NCBI RefSeq assembly: GCF_900166595.1
Contig: NZ_LT745763.1
Location: forward strand, 3,096,986 to 3,160,985
Source: Virgibacillus dokdonensis
GTDB taxonomy: Bacteria; Bacillota; Bacilli; Bacillales; Amphibacillaceae
DNA: 64,000 nt
Direction of reading: 5' to 3'
Positions 27,797 to 38,694 of the stretch are shown piece by piece. Made by a program: the position numbers and the translations under genes. A model generated the notes under the pieces. The model had not been told where the DNA came from, did no database searches, and saw only the letters and a list, made by a program, of their open reading frames with translations. The first letter of the stretch is position 1. Each line of letters opens with the position of its first letter.

Positions 27797-29074
27797 CTAA
27801 CTTTCTGTAGTAGCAGCCACTGACTCACTAGCTTGCTCTTCTTCTAATAGTTTTTTATCGTACAAACGGAAAAACGGATAATAAATACAGATAGCTACAA
27901 TAATATTGATCATCATTAATACACCACCACGCCAATCACCTGTTGTCAATATTCCAGAAAAAGGAGGTGGTGTCGTCCATGGAACAATTACATAAGGTTT
28001 TCCTACAAATCCAAGCGACATTGAAAAATACGTGATAATACCTACTGTTAATGGTGCTAGTATGAAAGGTAAAAATAACAACGGGTTCATTACAATTGGA
28101 GCTCCAAAAACGATTGGTTCACTTATATTAAAGAAACTTGCCCAAATAGAGCCTCGTCCCAATCCTTTTAAATGCCTCGAACGAGCTCGCCAAACAAAAA
28201 GTATGGTTAATGCTAAAGCCATGCCTGAACCACCAACTGCCCACCATATCGCCATAAATGGTTGCCCAATTATATATGGAAGTTCCTCACCAGCCTGTTG
28301 TGCAGCAACATTTTGTTCTGTTAAACTATACCAAATTGGAGCCATAACACTTGCTACAACGGATATGCCATGAATTCCAAACGACCACAGTAAATGGATT
28401 AGAATTATTGCAATAATTGCTCCCCATAAACTTGATCCCATAGCTTCTAAAGGTTGCCTTAAAATAGCGGCTACTACTCCATGCAATGATAAATTGAAGA
28501 AGTTACGCAACAATAAGTCTACTCCCCATACTATAAAAATAATGATTGCTCCGGGAATAAGAGCTGTAAATGCTCGCCATACTGACGGTGGCACCCCTTC
28601 AGGCATACGAATAACAATATTTTTGTTTTCAAAAAAACGGAAAACTTCTACTGTGAAGATGGCTAAAACAATGGCAATAAATAGTCCTTCACTTCCCATT
28701 AAGTTTAACGGTATATTTCCTTCTTCAGTAAGAGGGGTAGCGACAAAAAATGTAGCCACACTTAGTACACCAGCAGATAATTCATCCATTCCATAGCTTT
28801 TCGCAAGGCTATATGCAATTGAAAATACTGCGATTAGACCTAACAAACCAAAGGTAGCATTTACTGGAATACTTAACGTTTGTGCATAGGGTTTCATAAA
28901 TTCAGCCCACGATTCAATTGGTGGAGATGAAATAATCAGAAAAACGCTTCCAATAATTAATAGCGGCATTGTTGCTATAATTCCATCTCTTACTGATTTT
29001 AAATGACGTTGTTCAGCCAATTTCCCTGCAACTGGCATAAAATAACGTTCCATAGACTCATTAAAACGATTCAC
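27797..29074 (-). CDS. PTS cellobiose/chitobiose-family EIIC permease
   Basis: The 425-residue membrane component of a lactose/cellobiose-type PTS has about ten hydrophobic segments. Typical stretches are LKSVRDGIIATMPLLIIGS near the N-terminus, LWSFGIHG in the middle, and ISEPIVFGAPIVMNP, which carries the substrate-binding Glu. It imports and phosphorylates a disaccharide. The start GTG 29074 overlaps the stop of EIIB and follows GAGGAGGG by eight bases, so the two are translationally coupled. Confidence 0.93.
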   Translation of the reverse strand: MNRFNESMERYFMPVAGKLAEQRHLKSVRDGIIATMPLLIIGSVFLIISSPPIESWAEFMKPYAQTLSIPVNATFGLLGLIAVFSIAYSLAKSYGMDELSAGVLSVATFFVATPLTEEGNIPLNLMGSEGLFIAIVLAIFTVEVFRFFENKNIVIRMPEGVPPSVWRAFTALIPGAIIIFIVWGVDLLLRNFFNLSLHGVVAAILRQPLEAMGSSLWGAIIAIILIHLLWSFGIHGISVVASVMAPIWYSLTEQNVAAQQAGEELPYIIGQPFMAIWWAVGGSGMALALTILFVWRARSRHLKGLGRGSIWASFFNISEPIVFGAPIVMNPLLFLPFILAPLTVGIITYFSMSLGFVGKPYVIVPWTTPPPFSGILTTGDWRGGVLMMINIIVAICIYYPFFRLYDKKLLEEEQASESVAATTES

Positions 29075-29394
29075 TATACACCCTCCTCATCATTATTCTT
29101 TAAATGAAGCGCTTGCTCTAGCACTTTTTCACCATCTGTCGCTCCATATGCTCGTATATCAATAATAGCAATTGGCACCTTTTCCTTTTCTGCTTTTTTA
29201 AATAGTTCCTTCTTTTTATAGCGAATTTGTGGACCTAAGAGCATGACATCTGAATCTTTAAGTTGTCTATCTATCTCGTCTACCGAATGTGCTTCTATTT
29301 TCACATCCAACTCTCTGCGACTGGCTGCTTTTTTCATTCTTTCTACCAAAAGGCTTGTACTCATCCCTAATGCGCAAAGCAACGTTATTTTCAC
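29074..29394 (-). CDS. PTS cellobiose/chitobiose-family EIIB component
   Basis: A 106-residue EIIB with the phosphorylated Cys8 in LLCALGMSTSLLV, the classic P-loop of the family. It receives phosphate from EIIA and passes it to the sugar bound in EIIC. GTG start with GGAGGG nine bases upstream. It follows the GH4 gene by 15 bases and overlaps the EIIC gene. Confidence 0.94.
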   Translation of the reverse strand: MKITLLCALGMSTSLLVERMKKAASRRELDVKIEAHSVDEIDRQLKDSDVMLLGPQIRYKKKELFKKAEKEKVPIAIIDIRAYGATDGEKVLEQALHLKNNDEEGV

Positions 29395-29409
29395 TGTACG
29401 TTTCCCTCC

Positions 29410-30711
29410 TTAAATCTTAAACTGCGGTAAAAACTTTTTATTTATCATAAACATTTCTTTTAAAATAGCATTTGCCTTTTCAGCGGAAGGGATAAGTGGG
29501 TGTAACGTCAATGCCTGATGAGCAACACCTTTATCCCCATTAACACCAGCTTCAACAGTGAGTTCTTCATATGCTTTCACATGTTGTAAAAGTCCTCTGA
29601 TTTGCGGAGAAACTTGCCCTACTTGCAATGGAGTAACCTGATGCCGTTCCACAACACAATTTACTTCTATACAAGTATTGATAGGTAAACAAGAAATTGA
29701 TCCATTATTACGAACATTCAATGTATGCATTTCTTTTGTATTCAACTCAATCGATTTAATCAAATTTACAGCTGCCTCCGAATAGTACGCACCACCTCTT
29801 TGTTCTAAAACTTTTGGTTTTTTGCTTAGTTTTGGATTTTGATAAATTTTAAATAGTTCTCGCTCAATCTTCTGAACTTGATCAGCACGGGTTTCATTTC
29901 GTTTAAACTCCTCTAATTGCTGTTGTAAAATCCGATCAGACTGATAATAATATTTATGATAACCACATGGAATAGCATCTAAAGATCTTAAGAAATCAAG
30001 ATCCCAGCCAAAGTCAGGAATATTTTTTGCTTCATAAATATTTGACCATCCATTAAATATATCTTTAATTCTTGACTCGCCCCTAATATATAAATCAGTC
30101 AGCCAAAGCAAATGATTTATACCTGTGAAATTGATGCTCACATCCTTCATAGAAACGTTATAAGCAGCAGCAAATTTTTTATAATAATTTATCGGGTTAT
30201 TGCATAAACCAATAACTTTTACATTGCTATATTTTAAGACCGCCTCTGTTACAATTCCTGCAGGATTTGTGAAATTCAATAACCATGCTTTGGGTGCAAG
30301 TTGTTCCATATCATTGCAAATATCTAAAATAACTGGTATGGTACGTAATGCTTTCATATAGCCACCTGCTCCGGTTGTTTCCTGACCAATTACTCCGTGT
30401 TTAATAGAGGTGTATTCATCATAACGACGCATTTTAAGCTGTCCAACTCTAAGTTGGGTAATAATGTAATCTGCACCTTTTATCGCCTCTTGTCTATTGA
30501 AAGTTGCAACAATTTTAATTGAATATCCTGATGCTTGAATCATTCGCTTTGATAGCCCTTCTATAATGGACAACTTCTGTTTTCCTTCTTCTATATCTAC
30601 TAACCAAAGCTCCTCTACTCGTAAAAGTTCTTGATTGTTAATAATTCCCTCTAACAATTCAGGCGTATAGGAAGAACCCCCTCCAATTACCGTTATTTTT
30701 AATCCACCCAT
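29410..30711 (-). CDS. 6-phospho-beta-glucosidase, GH4 family (CelF/ChbF/LicH type)
   Basis: A 433-residue GH4 enzyme with the NAD-binding motif ITVIGGGSSYTPELLEG at residues 5-20, followed by LCNNPINYYKK and TGINHLLWL with the Cys and His that bind the metal. GH4 enzymes use NAD+ and a divalent metal to hydrolyse 6-phospho-glycosides by a redox mechanism. With ChbG next door the likely substrate is mono-deacetylated chitobiose 6-phosphate rather than cellobiose 6-phosphate; this is inferred from context. First gene of the operon, behind an activator-type promoter. Confidence 0.9.
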   Translation of the reverse strand: MGGLKITVIGGGSSYTPELLEGIINNQELLRVEELWLVDIEEGKQKLSIIEGLSKRMIQASGYSIKIVATFNRQEAIKGADYIITQLRVGQLKMRRYDEYTSIKHGVIGQETTGAGGYMKALRTIPVILDICNDMEQLAPKAWLLNFTNPAGIVTEAVLKYSNVKVIGLCNNPINYYKKFAAAYNVSMKDVSINFTGINHLLWLTDLYIRGESRIKDIFNGWSNIYEAKNIPDFGWDLDFLRSLDAIPCGYHKYYYQSDRILQQQLEEFKRNETRADQVQKIERELFKIYQNPKLSKKPKVLEQRGGAYYSEAAVNLIKSIELNTKEMHTLNVRNNGSISCLPINTCIEVNCVVERHQVTPLQVGQVSPQIRGLLQHVKAYEELTVEAGVNGDKGVAHQALTLHPLIPSAEKANAILKEMFMINKKFLPQFKI

Positions 30712-30757
30712 TAAAGATCATCATCCTTTCTTTGATTAAATTAAATATTCCACTTTC

Positions 30758-30786
30758 ATCATAGTATGTTAACGCATACATATCGA
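30758..30786 (-). promoter_or_regulatory. Activator-dependent promoter of the chitobiose PTS operon
   Basis: On the minus strand a poor -35 (TCGATA, 30781-30786), a 17-base spacer and a good -10 TATGAT (30758-30763). The weak -35 with a palindrome just upstream fits positive control by the LicR-like regulator. Confidence 0.6.
30767..30780 (-). promoter_or_regulatory. cre site in the PTS operon promoter
   Basis: TGTATGCGTTAACA on the minus strand agrees with the cre pattern except for one position and fills the -35/-10 spacer, the same layout as the iolE promoter. CcpA repression is expected. Confidence 0.55.
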
Positions 30787-30792
30787 GGTTGG

Positions 30793-30817
30793 TTTTTACC
30801 TCTATTAAAGGTAAAAA
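30793..30817. promoter_or_regulatory. Palindromic activator site for the LicR-like regulator
   Basis: TTTTTACCT and AGGTAAAAA form a perfect 9-base inverted repeat with a 7-base spacer, centred about 20 bases upstream of the -35. Position and symmetry suggest the binding site of the PRD activator encoded next door. Confidence 0.6.
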
Positions 30818-30885
30818 ATCACTTCGAAATAGAAAGGATTTCCCTTTTCCAATAGAAATAAAGTTATGTTATAGAAACATAAGAA

Positions 30886-30970
30886 AAACTACAGCGTTCG
30901 CCATAAGGCTTGGCGAACGCTGTAGTTTATAAACCTTTAAACTTTTATAATTTCCTATAGTGTAATAAAA
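30886..30970 (+). repeat. Repeat family B, copy 4
   Basis: Begins with a perfect 17-base inverted repeat (AAACTACAGCGTTCGCC and its complement around ATAAGGCTT), followed by ATAAACCTTTAAACTTTTAT and TTTCCTATAGTGTAA. It lies between the activator gene and the operon it controls. Confidence 0.75.
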
Positions 30971-31007
30971 GAGCAAAAGTTTAACTAAAATACTTTCACT
31001 CTTTTTT

Positions 31008-32921
31008 CTATTCTTCTATTACTTCTAATAATTCCGAATACGTCTTGCATCTTAGTAACTGAAAGACCTTTTGTTTATCATTCATTAAATGAACAAGAGA
31101 TTGAAACATGAGTTGCAGATCTTCTTTCCTATTTTTATTTATATTAAGTAATATGACTAATTGAACAAACTTATCTCCCCAGTTTATTGGACGTAATAAA
31201 GTTAATATAGAGAGAAAGGTGGCATTTGTTCCTGGTTTTAGTGGATGAGGAATCGCTACCATATTGCCAAAACTAGTTGGTGCATAACTTTCTCTTTCTA
31301 GTACAGATTGTATATAATCTGTGTCTGCTTTTCCTTTCTGCACTAAATTATTTGTTAAAAATTTAATAACTGATTCTGGTATTTGAAAATCATATTGTAA
31401 AAATGTAAACTCTGGAAAAATAAATTCTTTTAAGTCTATATCCAAACAATCTAACATACGCTCAATTTTAGAAACATCTATATTACCAAGAATATTACTT
31501 ATATGAATAACTGGTATTGGTAGTTTATTTTTAATTGGAATTGTACTAATAATAAAATCATAATCTTTAAGGTTAAGACGTGTTAAGTTATATAGTTCTA
31601 TTGTCCCAGTAATATGAAGTTTCTTCCCAAAAATATTTATCAACTTATGTAAAAGCAATTGCGAGCTTCCCAGACCCGTAGCGCAAACAATTAAGCTACG
31701 CTTCCGTTCCATATAGGAGCGTTTTGCCTTTTCTAATGCAGCCTCTATATGAAGAGCAACATAGCCGACTTCACTTTCATTAAACTGAACACTAAATCGT
31801 TCATTTATTACACTAACCCCTGTTAATGCCGCTTCGAATGAAAGAGGGTATTCCATTTTTATTTCCTCCAACATTGGATTACGTATATTCATTTGATAGC
31901 GAAAACGACTAATAGCAGGTTTAAGATGTAAGCATAAATTTCTTAACAGTTCTTCATCATCTGTTAACTTTAAATCGTACTCATTATCAATGACCTGTAT
32001 AACCTCCTTTGCTAGACAATAAATTTCCTTATCAACTATACTTTGAAAATCTAAATGATTAGCAGTGGAAGTCAGCTTTGTTCCTTTTAAATGAATGGCT
32101 AAATAAGCAACTTCTGTTTTGGGAAATTTAATTCCTAATCCGCTTTCGATTTGCTCTACTATCTTTTGTGCTACTTCATATTCTCTTTCATAAAATAAAG
32201 AATATATTTCTTCTTTTACAAATTCAACAGACTTGTGTTCTAACAAACGCTTATATGCAATGGATAAGTGAATGATCAAATTGTGTAAACTAATATCGGA
32301 AATAGCGATATGATGTTTTCTTATATTTTCGAGAATGGAATTCCTTATGATATTCAATTCTTCTAACGACAAAATATTCCCCATTTGCTCTTTTAGAAGT
32401 AATGGATGTTGATTAAAAATGTATTCAGACAAACAAAAACGGATGAACGTTTCATCGCCAACTATTTTCATTCCAAAGTTAGGTTTATGTTCAATAAACA
32501 ACCCATAAAATTGTAGTAATTCTCGAACCGTTTTTAAATCACCTTGTAAAGTAGATCTACTAATGAATAACTCTGCAAGTAACTCCTCTATTTTTATATA
32601 ATCGGTACAAAACAATAGTTTTTCTAATAGATAATTTACTCTGGCACTTGAATCTACGGGGACCACCGTGCGAAATTCGTTTACACATTTTGATAACAAT
32701 TTAGTTATTTTTTCTTTATTCTTGCCTTTTAAAATATATCCTTTTCCGCGTAAGGATTTAATATACATATTGTAGTCTCTAAGAATCGTATTCAATTGTT
32801 TTATTTCCATTCTTACTGTCTTCGGACTTACATTAACCTCCGTAGCCAGTTGAGCACTCGTCACCACCATACCTTCTTCGTTATCAAGCAATTTTAAAAT
32901 TGCAAACTGGCGAGATCTCAT
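31008..32921 (-). CDS. PRD-containing transcriptional activator, LicR/CelR type
   Basis: The 637-residue regulator has the layout of B. subtilis LicR: an N-terminal winged HTH (about 1-65), a second HTH-like region (about 85-170), two PTS regulation domains (about 180-290 and 300-400, each with His residues such as AIHLKG and VALHIEA), an EIIB-like domain with CATGLGSSQLLL (about 410-490), and a C-terminal EIIA-like domain with AIPHPL (about 560). Phosphorylation by HPr and by the cognate EIIB would tune its activity. It lies just upstream of the chitobiose PTS operon, same strand, separated by a family B repeat. Confidence 0.9.
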   Translation of the reverse strand: MRSRQFAILKLLDNEEGMVVTSAQLATEVNVSPKTVRMEIKQLNTILRDYNMYIKSLRGKGYILKGKNKEKITKLLSKCVNEFRTVVPVDSSARVNYLLEKLLFCTDYIKIEELLAELFISRSTLQGDLKTVRELLQFYGLFIEHKPNFGMKIVGDETFIRFCLSEYIFNQHPLLLKEQMGNILSLEELNIIRNSILENIRKHHIAISDISLHNLIIHLSIAYKRLLEHKSVEFVKEEIYSLFYEREYEVAQKIVEQIESGLGIKFPKTEVAYLAIHLKGTKLTSTANHLDFQSIVDKEIYCLAKEVIQVIDNEYDLKLTDDEELLRNLCLHLKPAISRFRYQMNIRNPMLEEIKMEYPLSFEAALTGVSVINERFSVQFNESEVGYVALHIEAALEKAKRSYMERKRSLIVCATGLGSSQLLLHKLINIFGKKLHITGTIELYNLTRLNLKDYDFIISTIPIKNKLPIPVIHISNILGNIDVSKIERMLDCLDIDLKEFIFPEFTFLQYDFQIPESVIKFLTNNLVQKGKADTDYIQSVLERESYAPTSFGNMVAIPHPLKPGTNATFLSILTLLRPINWGDKFVQLVILLNINKNRKEDLQLMFQSLVHLMNDKQKVFQLLRCKTYSELLEVIEE

Positions 32922-33341
32922 AAGCTCACCTCAGTTATATAATACAGACTTTAAATTATATAAATAAACAATTGTTTTTTTCTATATTTAACATCAGCAA
33001 ATTAACCCTATAGCATCATTGGGATTTCTCCCAAAAATTCACAGAGTCATTTTAATACTAAGAAACTATATCAATCCATTAATTATTTTTTCAACTCCTC
33101 CCCTGCTATTTTCTTTTATTATATACAATTATTTATTGTTTGTAAAACTTTATACCAATTTTTAATTGCCTTAATCTCCACAGTCTTTTGGTTTACAAAA
33201 TAAAATATTCATCTGATATAAGGATATACAAAAAGCGCATCAAGTAATGCGCAACCGTTTTTGGGTGATCTTTAAAACGTAGTTAGAGTTTTTATCTTCT
33301 AATTAATAATTGAAGCCAGTATTTATCTATTTAAAAACCGT
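32922..33341. other. Gap between argR and the LicR-like regulator
   Basis: About 420 bases, AT-rich. It holds a small hairpin AAGCGCATCAAGTAATGCGC with a T-rich stretch near 33234-33265 that could be a weak terminator. No gene supported. Confidence 0.4.
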
Positions 33342-33812
33342 TTAATTTTTATCTTTCCCCCATATTTCCAAACACTTCTTTTTTACTTTTTCTGCTTCAG
33401 ATTCTGTTTTGCATAGTAATAAACAATTGTCATCACCACTAATGACACCTGCTAGCTGCTTCCATTCTAACGATTCCATCATATATCCAATGGCTTTCGC
33501 ATTGCCTGGATCTGTTCTAATAATGACAAAGATTCCCGACACTTCGATGGATTGAATCGCTTCCGAAAAAAACTGTTGTAATTTTTGAATGGTTGATGAT
33601 TTTTCTTTTACACTGCTGGGTAAATGATAACTCTCCACACCATTTGGTGAATACTCTTTCCTCACTTGTATTTCTTGCATATCTCTTGAAATGGTTGCTG
33701 GTGTAACATCATACCCCTGATTCTTTAATAATTCACGTAATTCTTTTTGCGTACGCACTTCGTTGGTTCGTATAAGTGCACAAATTTTTTCTTGGCGTTC
33801 TTTTTTATTCAT
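33342..33812 (-). CDS. argR: Arginine regulator ArgR
   Basis: A 156-residue ArgR/AhrC protein. The N-terminal winged helix carries GYDVTPATISRDMQE, the DNA-reading signature. The C-terminal arginine-binding and hexamerisation domain contains IIRTDPGNAKAIGYMM and GVISGDDNCLLLC, with the Asp-Asp that contacts arginine. It senses arginine and usually activates catabolic and represses biosynthetic genes. ATG 33812 follows GGGAGG by seven bases. It ends the arcA-argF-arcD-arcC series. Confidence 0.93.
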   Translation of the reverse strand: MNKKERQEKICALIRTNEVRTQKELRELLKNQGYDVTPATISRDMQEIQVRKEYSPNGVESYHLPSSVKEKSSTIQKLQQFFSEAIQSIEVSGIFVIIRTDPGNAKAIGYMMESLEWKQLAGVISGDDNCLLLCKTESEAEKVKKKCLEIWGKDKN

Positions 33813-33920
33813 CAAACAACCTCCCATTTACAAGGGATTATTATAGATACTGTGCTCCCGCTTCAAATTTTTGAATCATCGTGAAGCGAGAGCCTAGATA
33901 ATAAGCCAACAATACCGCAA

Positions 33921-34865
33921 CTATTCATTTTGGATAACTGTTCCAGCATTTTCTCCTACAGCTTCAGCAGCTTTACTTAGCGAAGTAATAATACATTTTC
34001 TACCAGGTTTCGATTCAACAAATGTAATGGCAGCTTCTATTTTTGGCAACATACTACCTGCAGCGAATTGACCTTCTTCCGCATATCTTCGTAATTCTGT
34101 TGTGGTAACTTGTTCGAGCACTTTTTGCTCTGGTTTTTGATAATTTACATATACATGTTCTACTTCAGTTAAAATTACTAACTTATCTGCTTGAATGAGC
34201 TCTCCTAATTTCTCGGAAGCAAAATCTTTATCTATCACAGCTTCTACACCGATAATCTGCTCATTCTTTGAATAAACTGGAATACCACCGCCACCAGTAC
34301 TAATCACAATCGTTTCCTTATCCATTAGAGCTTTAATGACTTCATGTTCTAAAATTCTCAAAGGCTGAGGCGAAGGAACTACTCTTCTCCATCCTCTTCC
34401 AGCGTCTTCCTTAAATGTAATATCATTCTTTTCCATTTGTTTTTTTGCTTCGTTTTCCGAATAGAACGGACCAATTGGTTTGGTCGGTTGTTGAAAAGCT
34501 TTATCATCTGGATCAACCTCTACTCTAGTTACAACCGTAGCTACTTGGTTGTTGAGCCCAGCTTCATGCAACTGACCATAAAGTGCATTCTCCAACCAAT
34601 AACCAATCATTCCTTGACTCATTGCCCCACACGTATCCAAAGGCATCGCAGGCGTCTGTTCACTATGAGATTGAATTTGTTGTAATAAAATATTTCCTAC
34701 TTGAGGACCATTACCGTGTGTAATAGCTACTTGGTAGCCTTGTTTAATAATTTCTATTAACTGTTTTGCCGTATGGTTTAACGCTTGTTGCTGTGCTTCA
34801 GCCGTTGCACTACCAGACTGAATCGCATTACCGCCTAGTGCAATCACAATACGTTCATTCGCCAT
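33921..34865 (-). CDS. arcC: Carbamate kinase ArcC
   Basis: A 314-residue amino-acid-kinase-fold enzyme: IALGGNAIQ near the start, [10 protein letters not shown], and [11 protein letters not shown]. It converts carbamoyl phosphate and ADP to ATP, carbamate (then ammonia and CO2), the ATP-yielding last step of the arginine deiminase pathway. It follows arcD by 17 bases. Slightly divergent [13 protein letters not shown] is the typical family stretch for nucleotide binding. Confidence 0.95.
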   Translation of the reverse strand: MANERIVIALGGNAIQSGSATAEAQQQALNHTAKQLIEIIKQGYQVAITHGNGPQVGNILLQQIQSHSEQTPAMPLDTCGAMSQGMIGYWLENALYGQLHEAGLNNQVATVVTRVEVDPDDKAFQQPTKPIGPFYSENEAKKQMEKNDITFKEDAGRGWRRVVPSPQPLRILEHEVIKALMDKETIVISTGGGGIPVYSKNEQIIGVEAVIDKDFASEKLGELIQADKLVILTEVEHVYVNYQKPEQKVLEQVTTTELRRYAEEGQFAAGSMLPKIEAAITFVESKPGRKCIITSLSKAAEAVGENAGTVIQNE

Positions 34866-34882
34866 TTCATCCTTCCTTTCTG

Positions 34883-36310
34883 TTAGATGGTTATCCTGCC
34901 AGTAACTAAGCCACCTATTGCAATTACTGCTAAGACAACAAATGCAATCATTAGCGATTTTTCTACCTTCGTGTCTTGCTTTTGAATGCCATTTTCTTTT
35001 AACGCCCGTTTATAAAGAATAATCCCTGGAGCATATAACAACATGGTTAAAAGCAAGTAGCTTATTCCAGCAGCATATACGAGCCACAAAGCATAAATGC
35101 TCGCAATAAAACCAATCACTTTCTCTTTGATACGTTTTTCTCCTACTTCATATCCTTCACCTGTCATGGTCAATTTTACTTGGTAAAAAGCCGATAACAT
35201 ATAGGGAATAAGGATAGCTGAAGTTGCCAAAGAGAACATAAAATTATATGCTGCTTCAGAAAATAAAAGCGTTATCAGAAATAGTTGGATAAGCCCATTG
35301 GTTAACCATAACGAATTGACGGGGGCGTGATTTTTATTCTCTTTTGCTAGCCATTTAGGAAACACTTTGTCTTTTGCCGTGACATAAGGTAACTCCGCTG
35401 CGAACAACGTCCAACCAAGCCAAGCTCCCATAACCGAGATGATTAGACCAAGGTTAATAACAATAGCTCCCCATTTCCCAACAATTTCTTCTAACACATA
35501 AGCCATTGCAGGATTTGGTAAATTAGCTAATTCTTCTCTTGACATAATCCCTAACGATAACAAAGAGATTAAAATGTAAATTAAAAGCACACTAATTAAC
35601 CCAATTACTGTGGCTTTCCCAACATCAGAGCGATTTCTTGCTCTACCTGACATTACAACAGCACCTTCAACACCGATAAATACCCATAAAGTAACTAACA
35701 TCATGCTTCTAACTTGTTCACCAACAGAGGCCCAACTAAAACCTTCACTGCCCCAGAACTCAAATGAAAATGTATCCCATTTAAACGCAATGATCGCTAT
35801 AATAATAAACAAAAATATAGGAATCACTTTGGCAATCGTTGCTACTGTATTAATAAGCGCAGCTGAACTGACACCACGTAAAACAAGAAAATGCACGGAC
35901 CATAAAACGACGGAAGCACCGATAATACTAGCGACATTTTGACCGCCTTCGAACATGGGGATAAAGTAACCAATTGATGAAAAAACTAATGTAGCATAAG
36001 CTACATTCCCTAAAAACGCCGATAGCCAATAACCCCATGCACTATTAAATCCTAAAAATGTTCCAAACCCAGCTTTTGCATAGCTATAAATACCGCTATC
36101 TAATTCTGGTTTCCTTTGAGTTAAATTTTGAAAGACAAAGGCAAGGGCTACGATACCAATGCCTGTAATAATCCAGCCAATAATGGCTGCACCGGAATTA
36201 GATCCAAGTGCTATATCTCCAGCTAAGTTGAATGCTCCTCCTCCAACCATGGAACCGACAACTAGCGCAATAAGCGCCACTAGCCCTAGCTTTTTTTCAT
36301 CTTCACTCAT
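34883..36310 (-). CDS. arcD: Arginine/ornithine antiporter ArcD (APC family)
   Basis: The 475-residue membrane protein has about 12-13 segments. The N-terminal [17 protein letters not shown] matches the APC arginine/ornithine exchanger signature, and [21 protein letters not shown] is typical of ArcD. It exchanges external arginine for internal ornithine without energy cost. ATG 36310 follows GGAGGTG; an in-frame GTG overlaps that site. The gene lies 32 bases after argF. Confidence 0.93.
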   Translation of the reverse strand: MSEDEKKLGLVALIALVVGSMVGGGAFNLAGDIALGSNSGAAIIGWIITGIGIVALAFVFQNLTQRKPELDSGIYSYAKAGFGTFLGFNSAWGYWLSAFLGNVAYATLVFSSIGYFIPMFEGGQNVASIIGASVVLWSVHFLVLRGVSSAALINTVATIAKVIPIFLFIIIAIIAFKWDTFSFEFWGSEGFSWASVGEQVRSMMLVTLWVFIGVEGAVVMSGRARNRSDVGKATVIGLISVLLIYILISLLSLGIMSREELANLPNPAMAYVLEEIVGKWGAIVINLGLIISVMGAWLGWTLFAAELPYVTAKDKVFPKWLAKENKNHAPVNSLWLTNGLIQLFLITLLFSEAAYNFMFSLATSAILIPYMLSAFYQVKLTMTGEGYEVGEKRIKEKVIGFIASIYALWLVYAAGISYLLLTMLLYAPGIILYKRALKENGIQKQDTKVEKSLMIAFVVLAVIAIGGLVTGRITI

Positions 36311-36342
36311 TTTGTACACCTCCCTTTATAAATAGGGGTTGA

Positions 36343-37362
36343 TTAGCTAGTTTCATTTCCATTCGTTGCAGCCATTACGGCTTTAATCGTATGCAGCCTG
36401 TTCTCTGCTTCATCAAAGACAAATGAATTCTTACTTTGAAATACTTCATCCGTTACTTCCATTTCCTTTAAACCAAACTTTTCGTGTATATCTCGTCCTA
36501 CTTCTGTCTCTAAATCGTGAAAGCTCGGTAAACAATGGAGGAACATGACATTGTCTTGATTACCTGTTTTCTCAAGCATTGCTTTATTTACTTGATATGG
36601 ATAAAGTAAATCAATTCGCTCTTTAAACTTATCTTCTTCTCCCATAGATACCCACACGTCAGTATAAATCACTTCAGCTCCAGAAACGGCTTCATCAATA
36701 TCGGAAGTAATCGTAATGTTTGCTCCAGAATCTTTTGCCACTTCTTCCGCATAACGAACTACATCCTCATCCGGAAATAATACCTCTGGTGAGCAAATGC
36801 GAACATCCATACCAACCTTCGCACAGCCGATTAATAAGCTGTTTCCCATATTGTTTCTACCATCACCAACATAGACGAACTTAACACCTTTCAAATGTCC
36901 AATATGTTCTTTTATCGTTAATAAGTCGGCAAGAATTTGTGTAGGGTGGAATTCATTTGTTAACCCATTCCAAACAGGAACGCCAGAATTTTCCGCTAAA
37001 CCATTTACCGTTTCCTGATCGAATCCACGGAATTGAATGCCGTCAAACATTCTTCCTAATACAATGGCTGTATCACGAACAGATTCTTTCTTCCCAAATT
37101 GAATATCATTTTTTCCAAGATATTCTGGATGTGCTCCTAAATCAATGCATGCTACTGTAAAGGCGCAGCGTGTTCTGGTAGAAGGTTTTTCAAATAATAG
37201 GGCAATATTTTGCCCTTTCATATAATGGTGTGGCGTGCCAGATTTTTTCTTTGCTTTTAAATCAGCTGCTAAATCAAGCAAATAATGAATCTCATCCGCT
37301 GTAAAATCTTTTAATGTCAAAAAATGTTTACCAGTTAATTGTTTCGTTAACTTTGTCGCCAT
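36343..37362 (-). CDS. argF: Ornithine carbamoyltransferase (catabolic type)
   Basis: A 339-residue transcarbamylase with the carbamoyl phosphate loop [12 protein letters not shown], the [11 protein letters not shown] motif and the HCLPSFHD ornithine-site segment. In the ADI pathway it phosphorolyses citrulline to ornithine and carbamoyl phosphate. Location between arcA and arcD indicates the catabolic role (arcB). ATG 37362 follows AGGAGG by six bases; the ATG two codons upstream overlaps the site. Confidence 0.94.
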   Translation of the reverse strand: MATKLTKQLTGKHFLTLKDFTADEIHYLLDLAADLKAKKKSGTPHHYMKGQNIALLFEKPSTRTRCAFTVACIDLGAHPEYLGKNDIQFGKKESVRDTAIVLGRMFDGIQFRGFDQETVNGLAENSGVPVWNGLTNEFHPTQILADLLTIKEHIGHLKGVKFVYVGDGRNNMGNSLLIGCAKVGMDVRICSPEVLFPDEDVVRYAEEVAKDSGANITITSDIDEAVSGAEVIYTDVWVSMGEEDKFKERIDLLYPYQVNKAMLEKTGNQDNVMFLHCLPSFHDLETEVGRDIHEKFGLKEMEVTDEVFQSKNSFVFDEAENRLHTIKAVMAATNGNETS

Positions 37363-37464
37363 TTTCATCCTCCTAAAATTATTAATTTATAGTTAAAAAT
37401 GGTAATTACCTTTTGTTATTTTTTTCACTATGCAAGTAGTTTCTCGATTGCATGCTTTTTAGCT

Positions 37465-38694
37465 TTATAAATCTTCTCTTGATAACGGCATACTCATACA
37501 ACGCGGACCACCACGACCTCTCGACAATTCAGAGCTAGTGACTTCAATAACTTCAATGCCATGTTCACGTAGCAATTTGTTAGACACGTAGTTACGGTCA
37601 TATGTGACAACGACACCAGGTGCAATTGCCAATGTGTTTGAACCGTCATTCCATTGCTCTCTCGGCGCAGCAATAACGTCTCCTCCTCCACATGGGATTA
37701 ACGCAACATCTTTTAGACCCAGTACTTCTTTTAGTGTTTCCAACAAATTCGTTTTATGCGTTATTTTTACGGTGTCTTCTTCTTTCCCTTGTTCCAAAAT
37801 ATAAATATCCATTTGTCCATCTTTATTTTGAATCTCGGGGTGGATGGTAAATTTATCGAAATCAACCATTGTAAATACGGTATCTAAGTGCATAAATGCT
37901 CTTGACTTCGGAATTTCTACAGCAACAACGCGCTTTATTTCCTTTTGGCGTTTAAAAATATTTATAGCCAATTGCTCAATGGATTTTGCTGCCGTTCTTG
38001 CACTTATACCAATGGCGATCGTATCTTTGCTTAAAACAAGCTCATCGCCACCTTCTATGGGGCACGGATAATCGCGATCCAACCAAATAGGGATATCAAA
38101 CTCAGCATACCTAGGATGATGATGAATGATATAACTCATAAATAGCGATTCTCGCCTTCTTGCAACTTCTCTCATGGTATTAATCGTTAACCCATTACCT
38201 ATCGTTGCCGCTGGATCTCTCGTAAAATAAAGATTCGGCATTGGATCTAAATAAAATGGGTAATGATTATCTAACAATTCATATAGATGGTTCCTTTTCT
38301 CCACTGGAATTTCTGATTTTCTCACACCAGCCATAATTTTCTTTACCATCTCTTCGGTGTCAAACGACAATAAATAATCAGCTATTTTTTGCGCACTACC
38401 ACCATGGACATTCGATTCCAATAATATTTGCTTCACAAATTGCTGTCTTAACTCTTCTGTATGAAGCGCTTCTGTCATTAAATTGGTTAAATAAAGTACT
38501 TCAATACCTCTATTTCGTAACGTTTGAGCAAAATAATCATGCTCTTTTTGAATCATTGGTAAATGAGGAATATCATCAAATAACAAATGCTCTAAATAAT
38601 CAGGGGTTAAATTTTCAACTTCTTTACCAGGTCGATGCAACAAAACCGTTTGTAGTGCACCAATTTCAGACGTAACATGTAATGGTTGCTTCAC
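37465..38694 (-). CDS. arcA: Arginine deiminase ArcA
   Basis: About 409 residues, with ADI motifs [38 protein letters not shown] and the catalytic Cys near the C-terminus in [11 protein letters not shown]. It hydrolyses arginine to citrulline and ammonia, the first step of the pathway, giving ATP and ammonia (acid tolerance). The GTG at 38694, seven bases after AGGAGG, is preferred; the ATG at 38700 is only one base from that site. First gene of the arcA-argF-arcD-arcC-argR series. Confidence 0.95.
   Translation of the reverse strand: MKQPLHVTSEIGALQTVLLHRPGKEVENLTPDYLEHLLFDDIPHLPMIQKEHDYFAQTLRNRGIEVLYLTNLMTEALHTEELRQQFVKQILLESNVHGGSAQKIADYLLSFDTEEMVKKIMAGVRKSEIPVEKRNHLYELLDNHYPFYLDPMPNLYFTRDPAATIGNGLTINTMREVARRRESLFMSYIIHHHPRYAEFDIPIWLDRDYPCPIEGGDELVLSKDTIAIGISARTAAKSIEQLAINIFKRQKEIKRVVAVEIPKSRAFMHLDTVFTMVDFDKFTIHPEIQNKDGQMDIYILEQGKEEDTVKITHKTNLLETLKEVLGLKDVALIPCGGGDVIAAPREQWNDGSNTLAIAPGVVVTYDRNYVSNKLLREHGIEVIEVTSSELSRGRGGPRCMSMPLSREDL

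Noticed and set aside
28032..28373. Plus-strand frame of 113 codons inside the EIIC gene
   Set aside because: Antisense shadow of a conserved membrane protein.
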